This document shows, piece by piece, positions 7,923 through 16,539 of a stretch of 64,000 nt of DNA. The notes under the pieces are model-generated. The model saw only the letters and a list, made by a program, of their open reading frames with translations, made no database searches and was not told the DNA's origin. A program made the translations under genes and the position numbers. Position 1 is the first letter of the stretch, and every line of letters starts with the position of its first letter. Source of the stretch: Mycolicibacter engbaekii (GTDB lineage: Bacteria > Actinomycetota > Actinomycetes > Mycobacteriales > Mycobacteriaceae); NCBI RefSeq assembly GCF_002101585.1, contig NZ_LQOT01000076.1, positions 62,001-126,000 on the forward strand, read 5' to 3'.

Positions 7923-9167
7923 CTACCGGTCGGGCAGCGCGTGTTCGATGATCGGCCGGCGGGGCTGCGGCTCGCGTTCGCGGCGCTTGGCCGCCAGGTA
8001 CACCTGGGCCGTCTCCTCGGCGACGGTGTGCCAGTCGAAGTCGGAGCTGAGCCGTTCCCGGGCCGCCACGGCGCGACGTTGAGCCGCCGCGGGGTCATCG
8101 AGCACGCGGCACACCGCGGCGGCGAGGGCCGGTACGTCGCGCGGCGGGCAGGACACGCCGGTCTCGCCGTCGATCACCGCCTCGCCCAGTCCGCCGACGT
8201 CGGCTACCACCAGGGGAGTGCCGGCGGCGGCGGCCTCGAGTGCCGCCAGGCCGAACGGCTCGTAGTGGCTGGGCAGCGCGGCCACATCGGCCCGGTGCAG
8301 CAGTTTCAGCAACTCGTCATGGTCGACCCGGCCGATGAACCGGGTTGCCTTGAGCACCCGGTTCTTTCGGGCGCACTCGACCAGCCAGTCCTGCTGGGTG
8401 CCGTCGCCCGCGATGGTCAACGTGGTGCCCGGGTGAGCGCGCCGGATCCGGGGCAGGGCCGCGATGATGTCGTGGACGCCCTTCTCGTATTCGAGACGCC
8501 CGACGAACAACAGCTCGGGGGGGCCGTTGCGCGGCTGTCGTTGGGCGAAAGGCCAACGCGCGGCGTCGATTCCATTGCGGATCACGGTGGTCTCGGCGAG
8601 CCCGGGACCGAACAGGTCGGTGATCTCATCACGCATCGACGCCGAACAGGTGATCAGCGAATCGGATTCGCGGACCAGCCACGACTCCACCGCGTGCACC
8701 TGGCGGCTCAACGCTCCCGATACCCAGCCGGAGTGCCGTCCGGCCTCGGTGGCATGGATGGTGGAAACCAGCGGGACGTCATAGAACTCGGCGAGGGTGA
8801 TCGCCGGATGTGCCACCAGCCAGTCGTGGGCGTGCACCAGATCGGGACGCCACACGCTTTGGCCGCCGTCGATCTTCAGCGCCAGTCCGGGGCGGACCAT
8901 CGAATGGCCCATCGCCAGCGTCCAGGCCATCATGTCGGTGCCGAAGGAGAACTCGTGGGGGTCCTGCGCGGCGGCGACCACTCGCACGCCCTCGCTGATC
9001 TCATCCGAGGACGGGTGCGTGCTCGGGTCGGTGCCGTCGGGGCGCCGGCACAGCACGACCACGTCGTGTCCGGCTGCGGCCAGCGCGGTCGACAGGTGAT
9101 GAACATGGCGACCCAGTCCGCCGATCACCACCGGCGGGTATTCCCACGACACCATCAGGATCTTCAC
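7923..9167 (-). CDS. GT4-family alpha-1,4-glucosyltransferase (Rv3032-type)
   Basis: 414 residues, matching Rv3032 in length, place and motifs. It starts MKILMVSWEYPPVVIGGLGRH, the donor/acceptor loop of glycogen-synthase-like GT4 enzymes, then DLVHAHDWL and STIHATEAGRH. The C-terminal domain has LLFVGRLEYEKGV and the EX7E donor-binding motif in SHYEPFGLAALEAAAAG. The M. tuberculosis enzyme elongates alpha-1,4-glucans feeding methylglucose lipopolysaccharide and glycogen. It is the last gene of a minus-strand set with the methyltransferase (10878-11684) and branching enzyme (9268-10881), but a 100-base gap with a strong hairpin separates it from the branching gene, so its expression may be partly independent. 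Confidence 0.92.
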   Translation of the reverse strand: MKILMVSWEYPPVVIGGLGRHVHHLSTALAAAGHDVVVLCRRPDGTDPSTHPSSDEISEGVRVVAAAQDPHEFSFGTDMMAWTLAMGHSMVRPGLALKIDGGQSVWRPDLVHAHDWLVAHPAITLAEFYDVPLVSTIHATEAGRHSGWVSGALSRQVHAVESWLVRESDSLITCSASMRDEITDLFGPGLAETTVIRNGIDAARWPFAQRQPRNGPPELLFVGRLEYEKGVHDIIAALPRIRRAHPGTTLTIAGDGTQQDWLVECARKNRVLKATRFIGRVDHDELLKLLHRADVAALPSHYEPFGLAALEAAAAGTPLVVADVGGLGEAVIDGETGVSCPPRDVPALAAAVCRVLDDPAAAQRRAVAARERLSSDFDWHTVAEETAQVYLAAKRREREPQPRRPIIEHALPDR

Positions 9168-9229
9168 GTGGCGGGTCCGTTCTTATGGGTCGGGCGGAGG
9201 CAGCGGCGGTCGTAGTCCCGGCGTTTAGG

Positions 9230-9251
9230 GCGCGCGCAGATACGCGCGCCG
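9230..9251 (-). other. GC hairpin between the branching-enzyme and glucosyltransferase genes
   Basis: GGCGCGCG (9230-9237) pairs perfectly with CGCGCGCC (9244-9251) across a 6-base loop. It lies in the 100-base gap between the two minus-strand genes and has no U-run, so it could stabilise or partly terminate the mRNA. Confidence 0.4.
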
Positions 9252-9267
9252 TAGGTGGCGCGGGGGC

Positions 9268-10881
9268 TCACCGTGGCAGCCTACGGGCATCGAGGGCGCC
9301 GAACAGGCCGTCGGCCCGATTCCAGCCGTCGGCCAGGCGTGCGGCGGTGTCCCGGTGCCCGCCGGCCAGGGCGTCGGCGATCTCCCGGGTGGCGTGCGCA
9401 TGCAACTGCGCGCGGTAGCGGGCGTAGTCGGCCGCGGAGTCCTTGCTGACCATGAACGGCCAGTCGCTGGACACCGTCAGCAGGGCCTCACGCAGGATCT
9501 GGTCGGCGACCCGGTCGCGCGGAGTGGGTCCAGACGGCGTCGCCGACTGTGCCAGTGCCTTGTCTACGGCGCCCAGGGCGGTCTCGGTCACCTCGGCGTT
9601 GAGCTGCACCAAGTCGGAGACCTTCTCGCCGGCCCACACCCGCCAATCCTTGCCCGAGCCCCACGAACTGGGCGGCAGTTCCACCGGCTGACCGACGAAG
9701 CCGGCGCTGATCGCGTCCGAGAGGGTGCCGACGCGGATGCCTGCTTCCGGCAGGGCTCGCAGCACCCGGCCCAGCCAGGTCGGTCCCTCATACCACCAGT
9801 GGCCGAACAGCTCGGTGTCGAAGGCCGCGACCACATGCGCCGGCCGTCCGATCCGTTGCGACTCCGCCTGCAGCCGCTTGCGGACCACCGAGACGAAGTC
9901 GGCGACGTGGGCGTCGATCGCGGCGTCGGCGCGCTGCGGGTCATACGGTGCCTTCTGCTCGGGCGCGACGTTGCGGCCCGTCACGCGGGACGGCTTCAGG
10001 CCGGTGCGGTGGTCGTAGGTGTGGAAATCGCGGTAGGCCTCATGTCCGGGATAGCCGGACTTCGGCGACCACACCCGGTAGCTGACCGACAGGTCACGGC
10101 CGAACGCGATCACGCCGGAGTCGCCCACCGGCCGGCCCAGCGTGGTGTCGCCGTGCAGCGACGGGCCGTCGACCATGAAGTGCGTGACGCCTGCAGCCGC
10201 GTACTCGGTCTCCAGGCCGGGGGTGTAGGCGCACTCCGGAGCCCAGATGCCGGTGGGCGTATGGGCCAGCCGGGCCTGGGCGTCGGCCAGGCCCTCCCGC
10301 AGCGCGAACTGGCGCAGCCGGGGCGCCAGCAGCGGCTGGAACGGGTGGGCGAGCGGACCGCCGAGCAGTTCCACCGTTTCGGCCTGCACCAACTCGCGAA
10401 ACAGCGGGCTGGCGCCGTGGCGCCACAGCAACCCGAACTCCTCGAGGGCCTGCTCGGCGGCGGCGCATTCCCGCAGCCCGAAGGGGCGGATGTCGGGCAG
10501 GGTCGTGGCCTGGGTGGCGCGCAGCTGCCAGTTCGCCAGCCAGTGGTGCATCCCGTCCAGGCAGTAGGGATCGTCGAGTTGGGCGGCGACCACCGGTGTC
10601 ACACCGAGCGTGAGGAGGTTGCGCCGGCCTTCGGCGGCCAGGGTCCGCAGGACCCGGATCAACGGCAGGTACGCCGCCGACCAGGACTGGTAGAGCCATT
10701 CCTCGCCGACCGGCCAGCGGCCGTGGTGTGCCAGCCAGGGCAGATGGGTGTGCAGCACCAGGGTGAACAGGCCCGGTACCGAGCCGCCGGGCTGCTGACG
10801 CGGTCCCGGCTTCGCCTCGCCTCCGCCGGCCGTGGGGCCGACTCCGGCGAGCCTTGCCGAACCGCTCGATTCCTCGCTCAC
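9268..10881 (-). CDS. GH57-family 1,4-alpha-glucan branching enzyme (Rv3031-type)
   Basis: 537 residues; the M. tuberculosis counterpart Rv3031 is similar. The GH57 signatures are present: LVLHTHLPWL (motif 1), GIWAPECAY with the catalytic nucleophile Glu216, and VAAFDTELFGHWW with the acid/base Asp355. The C-terminal helical domain ends in SDWPFMVSKDSAADYARYR, typical of GH57 branching enzymes. It makes alpha-1,6 branches in cytoplasmic glucans used for methylglucose lipopolysaccharide. The N-terminal 35 residues are Gly/Ala/Pro-rich and not part of the fold. The GTG start overlaps the stop of the upstream methyltransferase by four bases (GTGA), so the two are translationally coupled. Confidence 0.92.
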   Translation of the reverse strand: MSEESSGSARLAGVGPTAGGGEAKPGPRQQPGGSVPGLFTLVLHTHLPWLAHHGRWPVGEEWLYQSWSAAYLPLIRVLRTLAAEGRRNLLTLGVTPVVAAQLDDPYCLDGMHHWLANWQLRATQATTLPDIRPFGLRECAAAEQALEEFGLLWRHGASPLFRELVQAETVELLGGPLAHPFQPLLAPRLRQFALREGLADAQARLAHTPTGIWAPECAYTPGLETEYAAAGVTHFMVDGPSLHGDTTLGRPVGDSGVIAFGRDLSVSYRVWSPKSGYPGHEAYRDFHTYDHRTGLKPSRVTGRNVAPEQKAPYDPQRADAAIDAHVADFVSVVRKRLQAESQRIGRPAHVVAAFDTELFGHWWYEGPTWLGRVLRALPEAGIRVGTLSDAISAGFVGQPVELPPSSWGSGKDWRVWAGEKVSDLVQLNAEVTETALGAVDKALAQSATPSGPTPRDRVADQILREALLTVSSDWPFMVSKDSAADYARYRAQLHAHATREIADALAGGHRDTAARLADGWNRADGLFGALDARRLPR

Positions 10882-11684
10882 GGGCGCACCGCGATCGCCA
10901 CCAGATCCAGGCTGTCATCGATATCCGGGCTGTCGCGGTCCGCAGCATTCACGATGTCGAAGTCGTCGCTGGTGACTGCGGCGACATCGGCCAGTAACTC
11001 CGGCGGCCACGGCGCGTCGGCGACCGCCCGGGCGATCTGGGCGTCGATGATCGAGCCGCCGTGGCGGGCGTCCATCTCGGCTAGCGCCGGTCCGTGAAAG
11101 ACCCCGTACATGCCGTCCATGACGAAGCCTCCCTCGAGCAGCAGTTCGGTCAGCTCGGCGGCGTTGAGTTCGCGGGTGTGGAAGGGGTTGATCGGGGTGT
11201 CGCGGCCGGGGGAGAAGGTGATTCGGTTGGGGGTGGAGATCATCAGCAGGCCGCCGGGCCGCAGCACCCGGGCGCATTCGGCGATGAACTGCCCCTGGTC
11301 CCACAGGTGCTCGATGACCTGGAAGTTGACCACGACATCCACGGCGGCATCGGGCAGCGGCAACTCGGCGAGGTTGCCCTGGACGGCTTCTACGCGCGGG
11401 TAGCGGGCCCGTACGTGGGCCACCGCCGCGTCGTCGTAATCCACGCCGATCACCCGCTGGGCCACGCCCGCGATCAGGTCGGCGCCGTAGCCCTCGCCGA
11501 AGCCGGCCTCCAGGACTTCAAGGCCGCGGCACCGGGGCGCCAGCTGCTGGTACACCACCTCGTGTCGCCGGAACCAGTAGTTCTCGACGTCGAGTCCGGG
11601 GATGGTGCGTTCCCCGGTCAGCGTCAGTGTGCTGTCGCTGAGCGGCGTGCCGGTGGGGTCTCCGGCGGGATTCGTAGATTTCAT
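10878..11684 (-). CDS. Class I SAM-dependent methyltransferase of the MGLP cluster (Rv3030-type)
   Basis: 268 residues. SAM motif I is LEVLEAGFGEGYGADLIA, followed by VIGVDYDDAAVAHVRARYP (ribose-binding acidic residue), VQGNLAELPLPDAAVDVVVNFQVIEHL and LRPGGLLMISTPNR, the Methyltransf_11 pattern. In M. tuberculosis the homologue Rv3030 has been linked to methylation of methylglucose lipopolysaccharide, and the neighbouring glucosyltransferase and branching enzyme support the same role here. Which hydroxyl it methylates is not visible. It is the first gene of the minus-strand set, sharing the four bases GTGA with the branching-enzyme gene, and is divergent from etfB. Confidence 0.85.
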   Translation of the reverse strand: MKSTNPAGDPTGTPLSDSTLTLTGERTIPGLDVENYWFRRHEVVYQQLAPRCRGLEVLEAGFGEGYGADLIAGVAQRVIGVDYDDAAVAHVRARYPRVEAVQGNLAELPLPDAAVDVVVNFQVIEHLWDQGQFIAECARVLRPGGLLMISTPNRITFSPGRDTPINPFHTRELNAAELTELLLEGGFVMDGMYGVFHGPALAEMDARHGGSIIDAQIARAVADAPWPPELLADVAAVTSDDFDIVNAADRDSPDIDDSLDLVAIAVRP

Positions 11685-11782
11685 CGCACAGGCAGGCTAA
11701 CGCGAAGGGCGCGGTCTACGAACCGGCTACCCCGCACTGGCATTATCACGACCCGCTACGCTGTACACGCGAACCGCATTAA

Positions 11783-11798
11783 GTTACCGGTGAGTAAC
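11783..11798. promoter_or_regulatory. Inverted repeat GTTAC-N6-GTAAC upstream of etfBA
   Basis: GTTAC and GTAAC arms flank CGGTGA, within the 195-base divergent region between the methyltransferase and etfB starts, 82 bases before etfB. The form suits a TetR-type operator; the protein is unknown. Confidence 0.45.
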
Positions 11799-11879
11799 AT
11801 TTCTCGTGCGGCTGCGTGAATCGCTACCGAAGTCTTGTGGCCCGCCGCAGGACCCCTTCGAGGAGGACGAACCACACTC

Positions 11880-12671
11880 ATGACGAACATCGTGGTCCTG
11901 ATCAAACAGGTCCCAGACACCTGGTCGGAGCGCAAACTCAGCGACGGTGACTTCACGCTGGACCGTGAGGCTGCCGACGCCGTACTCGACGAGATCAACG
12001 AGCGCGCCGTCGAAGAGGCGTTGCAGATCCGGGAGGCCGAAGGCGCCGAAGGCACGGTCACGGTCCTGACGGCCGGCCCCGAGCGGGCGACCGAGGCGAT
12101 CCGTAAGGCGCTGTCGATGGGCGCCGACAAGGCTGTGCACATCCTTGACGACGGCATGAAGGGTTCTGACGTCATCCAGACCGGCTGGGCGCTGGCGCGT
12201 GCCCTGGGTGCCATCGAGGGCACCGAGCTGGTCATCGCCGGTAACGAGTCGACCGACGGCGCCGGTGGCGCGGTTCCGGCGATCATCGCCGAGTACCTGG
12301 GCCTGCCCCAGCTGACCCACCTGCGCAAGCTGACCGTCGAGGGCGGCAAGATCACCGGCGAGCGCGAGACCGACGACGGCGTGTTCACCCTGGAGGCCTC
12401 GCTGCCGGCCGTGGTGAGCGTCAACGAGAAGATCAACGAGCCGCGCTTCCCCTCCTTCAAGGGCATCATGGCCGCCAAGAAGAAGGAAGTCACCGTGCTC
12501 ACCCTGGCCGAGATCGGCGTCGAAGCCGACGAGGTCGGTCTGGCCAACGCCGGTTGCAAGGTGACCGCTTCGACCCCGAAGCCGCCGAAGACCGCCGGCG
12601 AGAAGGTGACCGACGAGGGCGACGGCGGCAGCAAGATCGCCGAGTACCTGGTCGGCCAGAAGATCATCTAA
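11880..12671 (+). CDS. fixA: Electron transfer flavoprotein beta subunit
   Basis: 263 residues, start ATG 11880 preceded by a GAGGAGGACG ribosome site. It opens MTNIVVLIKQVPDTWSE and carries the ETF-beta signature region GADKAVHILDDGMKGSD, then ELVIAGNESTDGAGGAVPAIIAEYLGLP and VVSVNEKINEPRFPSFKGIMAAKKK, the conserved C-terminal recognition loop area. With the alpha subunit it forms the FAD/AMP-containing ETF that passes electrons from acyl-CoA dehydrogenases to the ETF-quinone reductase during fatty acid oxidation. It is followed after 38 bases by etfA. A GTTAC-N6-GTAAC palindrome upstream may control it. Also called etfB. Confidence 0.95.
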   Translation: MTNIVVLIKQVPDTWSERKLSDGDFTLDREAADAVLDEINERAVEEALQIREAEGAEGTVTVLTAGPERATEAIRKALSMGADKAVHILDDGMKGSDVIQTGWALARALGAIEGTELVIAGNESTDGAGGAVPAIIAEYLGLPQLTHLRKLTVEGGKITGERETDDGVFTLEASLPAVVSVNEKINEPRFPSFKGIMAAKKKEVTVLTLAEIGVEADEVGLANAGCKVTASTPKPPKTAGEKVTDEGDGGSKIAEYLVGQKII

Positions 12672-12709
12672 GCGCTCCCCGGACCTGGAAGAAGACGGAA
12701 GAAATAGAC

Positions 12710-13666
12710 ATGGCTGAAGTACTTGTGCTCGTTGAGCACGCTGATGGAGCGCTGAAGAAGGTCAGCTCCGAACTGATCACCGCCGCGCGTGAGCTCGGCG
12801 AACCGTCTGCCGTCGTCGTCGGTGCCCCCGGCACCGCCGCCCCGCTGGTGGACGGCCTGAAGGCGGCGGGCGCCGCCAAGATCTACGTCGCCGAGTCCGA
12901 CGTGGTGGACAGCTACCTGGTCACCCCGATCGTCGACGTGCTCGCCGGGCTGGCGGAGTCGGCCGCCCCGGCGGCGGTGCTGATCGCCGCCAACGCCGAG
13001 GGCAAGGAGGTCGGCGGACGGCTGGCGGCCCGGATCGGTTCGGCTCTGCTGGTCGACGTGGTCGACGTCAAGCCCGGCGCCAAGGTGGTGCACTCGATCT
13101 TCGGTGGTGCCTACACCGTCGACGCCGAGCCCACCGGCGAACTCCCGGTCATCACCGTGCGGGCGGGTGCCGTCGAGCCGGTGCCGGCCGACGGTGCGGG
13201 CGAGCAGGTCAACGTCGAGGTTCCCGCGCCGGCCGAGAACGCCACCAAGATCACCTCGCGGGAGCCGGCCGTGGCCGGTGACCGGCCGGAGCTCACCGAG
13301 GCCCCCATCGTGGTCGCCGGTGGTCGCGGTGTGGGCAGCGCGGAGAGCTTCTCGGTGGTCGAGGAGCTGGCCGACTCGCTCGGTGCCGCCGTCGGCGCCT
13401 CGCGTGCCGCGGTCGACTCGGGCTACTACCCGGGTCAGTTCCAGATCGGTCAGACCGGTAAGACGGTTTCGCCGCAGCTCTACATCGCCCTGGGTATCTC
13501 CGGTGCCATCCAGCACCGGGCCGGTATGCAGACGTCCAAGACCATTGTCGTGGTCAACAAGGACGAGGAAGCGCCGATCTTCGAGATCGCCGACTACGGC
13601 ATCGTCGGCGACCTGTTCAAGGTCGCTCCGCAGCTGACCGAGGCGGTCAAGGCCCGCAAGGGTTAG
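12710..13666 (+). CDS. fixB: Electron transfer flavoprotein alpha subunit
   Basis: 318 residues from ATG 12710, the same length as the M. tuberculosis FixB protein. It begins MAEVLVLVEHADGALKKVS; the C-terminal FAD domain has VVAGGRGVGSAESFSVVEELA, GASRAAVDSGYYPGQFQIGQTGKTVSPQLYIALGISGAIQH and TIVVVNKDEEAPIFEIADYGIVGD, the classic ETF-alpha signature. It binds the redox FAD and hands electrons to the respiratory chain. It is in an operon with fixA; a GC-rich hairpin just past its stop is the likely end of the transcript. Also called etfA. Confidence 0.95.
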   Translation: MAEVLVLVEHADGALKKVSSELITAARELGEPSAVVVGAPGTAAPLVDGLKAAGAAKIYVAESDVVDSYLVTPIVDVLAGLAESAAPAAVLIAANAEGKEVGGRLAARIGSALLVDVVDVKPGAKVVHSIFGGAYTVDAEPTGELPVITVRAGAVEPVPADGAGEQVNVEVPAPAENATKITSREPAVAGDRPELTEAPIVVAGGRGVGSAESFSVVEELADSLGAAVGASRAAVDSGYYPGQFQIGQTGKTVSPQLYIALGISGAIQHRAGMQTSKTIVVVNKDEEAPIFEIADYGIVGDLFKVAPQLTEAVKARKG

Positions 13667-13677
13667 ATTTCCTCTGT

Positions 13678-16458
13678 GTGAGCAGTCGGCAGAGCCCCCG
13701 CACGCCTGGCGTGTCGGGGGCTTTGCCGTTTCTGCGAGGGCGCGACGCCCAGTGCCGGCAGCTGCGCGAGATGCTCGATGCCGCGCGCGCCGGTCGTAGC
13801 CAGGTGCTGGTCCTGCGGGGCGAGGCCGGGATCGGCAAGACCGCCCTGATGGACTACCTGGCCGGCGCCGCGACGGATTTCCAGGTGATCCGCGCCGCCG
13901 GGGTGGAGTCCGACATGGAGCTGGCGTTCGCCGGGCTGCAGCAACTGTGTGCCCCGCTGATCGACCAGGCCGGCCTACTGCCCGAACCGCAGCGCGAGGC
14001 GCTGGCCATTGCCTTCGGCACCAGCAGTGGGGCCGCACCCGACCGGTTTCTGGTAGGGCTCGCGGTGCTGGGGCTGCTCGCCGGAGTCGCCGGCCGCAAG
14101 CCGCTGCTGTGCCTGGTCGACGACGCCCAGTGGCTCGACCGCGTCTCGGTGCAGGCGCTGGGCTTCGTGGCGCGCCGACTGCTGGCCGAACCCGTGGTGC
14201 TGGTGTGCGCGTTGCGGGAGCCCGTCGAGGGCCTGACGGGGTTGCCCAAGCTGATGTTGCGCGGCCTGGCCGAATCGGATGCCCGTGCGCTGCTGGAATC
14301 AGCGCTGCCGGGCCGGATCGACGCCCGGGTCGCCGACCGCATGGTCGCCGAGACGCACGGCAACCCGCTGGCGCTGGTGGAACTGCCACGGGGACTGTCT
14401 GCAGCCGAGCTGGCCGGCGGGTACTACCGCCCGGACGTGGTGCCGGTGGCCGGGCAGATCGAAAGCCACTATCTGGCGCGGATTCGCGCGCTGCCCGACG
14501 CCACCCAACGGCTGATGCTGATCGCCGCCGCCGAACCGCTGGGGGATGCGACCCTGCTGCCGGCGGCCGCCCGGGCGCTGGGCCTGGCTGCCACGGCAAT
14601 GGCCCCGGCCGAGGAAGCCGGCCTGATCGAGGTGGGTGCGCGGGTGCGGTTCCGGCATCCCTTGGTGCGCTCGGCGATCTACCGTGCGGCAGGCCTGCAG
14701 GACCGCCGCGACGCCCACCGCGCGCTGGCGCAGGCCACCGACCCCGAGCACGACCCCGACCGGCGGGCCTGGCATCGCGCCCTTGCGGCAGCCGGCCCCG
14801 ACGAAGCGGTCGCCGTGGAGCTGGGCCGCTGCGCCGACCGGGCGGCGCAGCGCGGCGGCGCCGCCGCCGCGGCGGCCTTCCTGGCCCGCGCCGCCGAACT
14901 CAGCCCGGAACCGCTGCGGCGCGGATCCCGCGCACTCGATGCCGCCGAAGCCAAGATCGCGGTGGCCGAATTCGATGTCGCCGGCGAACTGCTGGCCGTC
15001 GCCGAGCTGGCGCCGCTGGACGAGTTGCAACGCGCACGGCTGGCGCGGATGCGCGCGCAACTGGCGTTCACCCGGGGCCGGGGCAGTGGGCACGCTCCCA
15101 CCATTCTGGACTCTGTGCACCAATTCTTCAGGGCAGCAAGTCATTTGGAGTCACTGGACGCCGAAATGGCCCAGCAGACCCTCCTGGAGGCGGTCAGCGC
15201 GGCGATGTACGCCGGCCGGGCTTTCGGCGACCACGTACGCGGGCAAACCGCGGCGGCGCTGGCCGCCGGATCGCAGAATCTCCCGCACCGGCCGGCCGAT
15301 CTGTTGCTGCGGGCCCTGACCACCAGAATCAGCGCAGGTGTCCAGGCCGGCCGCGCACCGCTGCGTGCGGCGGTGGCGGCGCTCACCCCGCAAACCTGGT
15401 CCTGGCAGGCGTTTCCGGTCGGCTACGAAGCCGCGGTGCACGACTTGTGGGACGACGAGTCCTGGTATCGAATCGCCACCGACGCCGTGCGCGTGGCCAC
15501 CGACACCGGCGCACTGGCCATGCTGCCCACCGCGTTGGCCACCCGGGCCGGAGTGCATGTGCTGTCCGGTGAGTTCGCTGCCGCGCGGGCGCTGATCGCC
15601 GACGCCGAGGCGCTTTCGGCGGCCGCCGGCCACACGCCGGTGCGCTATCACGCGCTGGTGCTGGCCGCCTGGACGGGCGACGAGGCGGAGGCCACCGCGC
15701 TGATCGAGGCTGCGGCGCGCAGCGGGGCGGCGCGCGGGGAGGGCCGGATCATCGCGCTGATCGGCTACGCGTCCGCGGTGCTCTACAACGGGCTGGGCCG
15801 CTATCGGCCGGCATGCGAGAAGCTGCGTCATGCCCTGGAATACGAAGATCTGGGCCTTTACGGGATGAACCTGGCCGAGCTGGTGGAGGCGGCAGTCCGG
15901 GCGGGCGAGCCGGAACTGGCGGCCCAGGCCCTGGCGCAGCTGCAGGACCGCGCCACGGTCAGCGGAACGGACTGGGGGCTGGGCGTGCTGGCCCGCTCCT
16001 GTGCGCTGGTGCATGACGGGCCGACCGCCGAGGAGCATTACCGCGAGGCCGTCGAGCGGCTGGGGCGCACCCGGATCGCCGTGGACCTGGCCCGCGCGCA
16101 CCTGCTGTACGGGGAATGGCTTCGCCGGGAGAAGCGGCGCACCGACGCTCGCGCTGCGCTGCGGATCGCCCACGACATGTTCAGCGGGTTCGGCGCCCAG
16201 GCCTTCGCGCAGCGCAGCCGCCGCGAACTGCTTGCGCTGGGGGACAAGGCCGGCCCCCGGACCGCGGCCGCCGGAGAGGTCCTGACGCCGCAGGAAGGCC
16301 AGATCGCCGACCTGGCGGCTGCGGGCCTGACGAACGTCGAGATCGCCGCGCAGCTGTTCATCAGTGCGCACACCGTCGAATGGCACCTGCGCAAGGTCTT
16401 CGCGAAGCTGGGCATCCGCTCACGCCGGGAGCTGCGAGACACCGCCACGCACCGCTGA
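13678..16458 (+). CDS. Large LuxR-family transcriptional regulator with N-terminal AAA-type ATPase (LAL type)
   Basis: 926 residues. LPFLRGRDAQCRQL begins the ATPase, with Walker A GEAGIGKTAL near residue 47 and Walker B PLLCLVDDAQWLD near residue 145. A long alpha-helical TPR-like middle follows. The C-terminus is a LuxR helix-turn-helix: LTPQEGQIADLAAAGLTNVEIAAQ then LFISAHTVEWHLRKVFAKLGI. It should be an ATP- and ligand-controlled activator; targets are unknown, though the two dehydrogenase genes immediately downstream are candidates. GTG 13678 is 8 bases after TAGATT (13664-13669), fitting a leaderless start, but the etfA terminator lies within codons 6-15, so GTG 13711 or TTG 13723 are alternatives. 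Confidence 0.88.
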   Translation: MSSRQSPRTPGVSGALPFLRGRDAQCRQLREMLDAARAGRSQVLVLRGEAGIGKTALMDYLAGAATDFQVIRAAGVESDMELAFAGLQQLCAPLIDQAGLLPEPQREALAIAFGTSSGAAPDRFLVGLAVLGLLAGVAGRKPLLCLVDDAQWLDRVSVQALGFVARRLLAEPVVLVCALREPVEGLTGLPKLMLRGLAESDARALLESALPGRIDARVADRMVAETHGNPLALVELPRGLSAAELAGGYYRPDVVPVAGQIESHYLARIRALPDATQRLMLIAAAEPLGDATLLPAAARALGLAATAMAPAEEAGLIEVGARVRFRHPLVRSAIYRAAGLQDRRDAHRALAQATDPEHDPDRRAWHRALAAAGPDEAVAVELGRCADRAAQRGGAAAAAAFLARAAELSPEPLRRGSRALDAAEAKIAVAEFDVAGELLAVAELAPLDELQRARLARMRAQLAFTRGRGSGHAPTILDSVHQFFRAASHLESLDAEMAQQTLLEAVSAAMYAGRAFGDHVRGQTAAALAAGSQNLPHRPADLLLRALTTRISAGVQAGRAPLRAAVAALTPQTWSWQAFPVGYEAAVHDLWDDESWYRIATDAVRVATDTGALAMLPTALATRAGVHVLSGEFAAARALIADAEALSAAAGHTPVRYHALVLAAWTGDEAEATALIEAAARSGAARGEGRIIALIGYASAVLYNGLGRYRPACEKLRHALEYEDLGLYGMNLAELVEAAVRAGEPELAAQALAQLQDRATVSGTDWGLGVLARSCALVHDGPTAEEHYREAVERLGRTRIAVDLARAHLLYGEWLRREKRRTDARAALRIAHDMFSGFGAQAFAQRSRRELLALGDKAGPRTAAAGEVLTPQEGQIADLAAAGLTNVEIAAQLFISAHTVEWHLRKVFAKLGIRSRRELRDTATHR
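13693..13722 (+). terminator. Intrinsic-type terminator after etfA (fixB)
   Basis: AGCCCCCGCACGCC pairs with GGCGTG-T-CGGGGGCT with one bulged T, then a short CTTTG. The hairpin lies inside the first codons of the following regulator reading frame. Confidence 0.6.
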
Positions 16459-16539
16459 GCGCAGACTACGGACTTTCCGGGGTTCCCCCATCCGCCCCAC
16501 GGTGCCAGGGTCGAGGTATCGAACCGTACGGGAAGGGGT

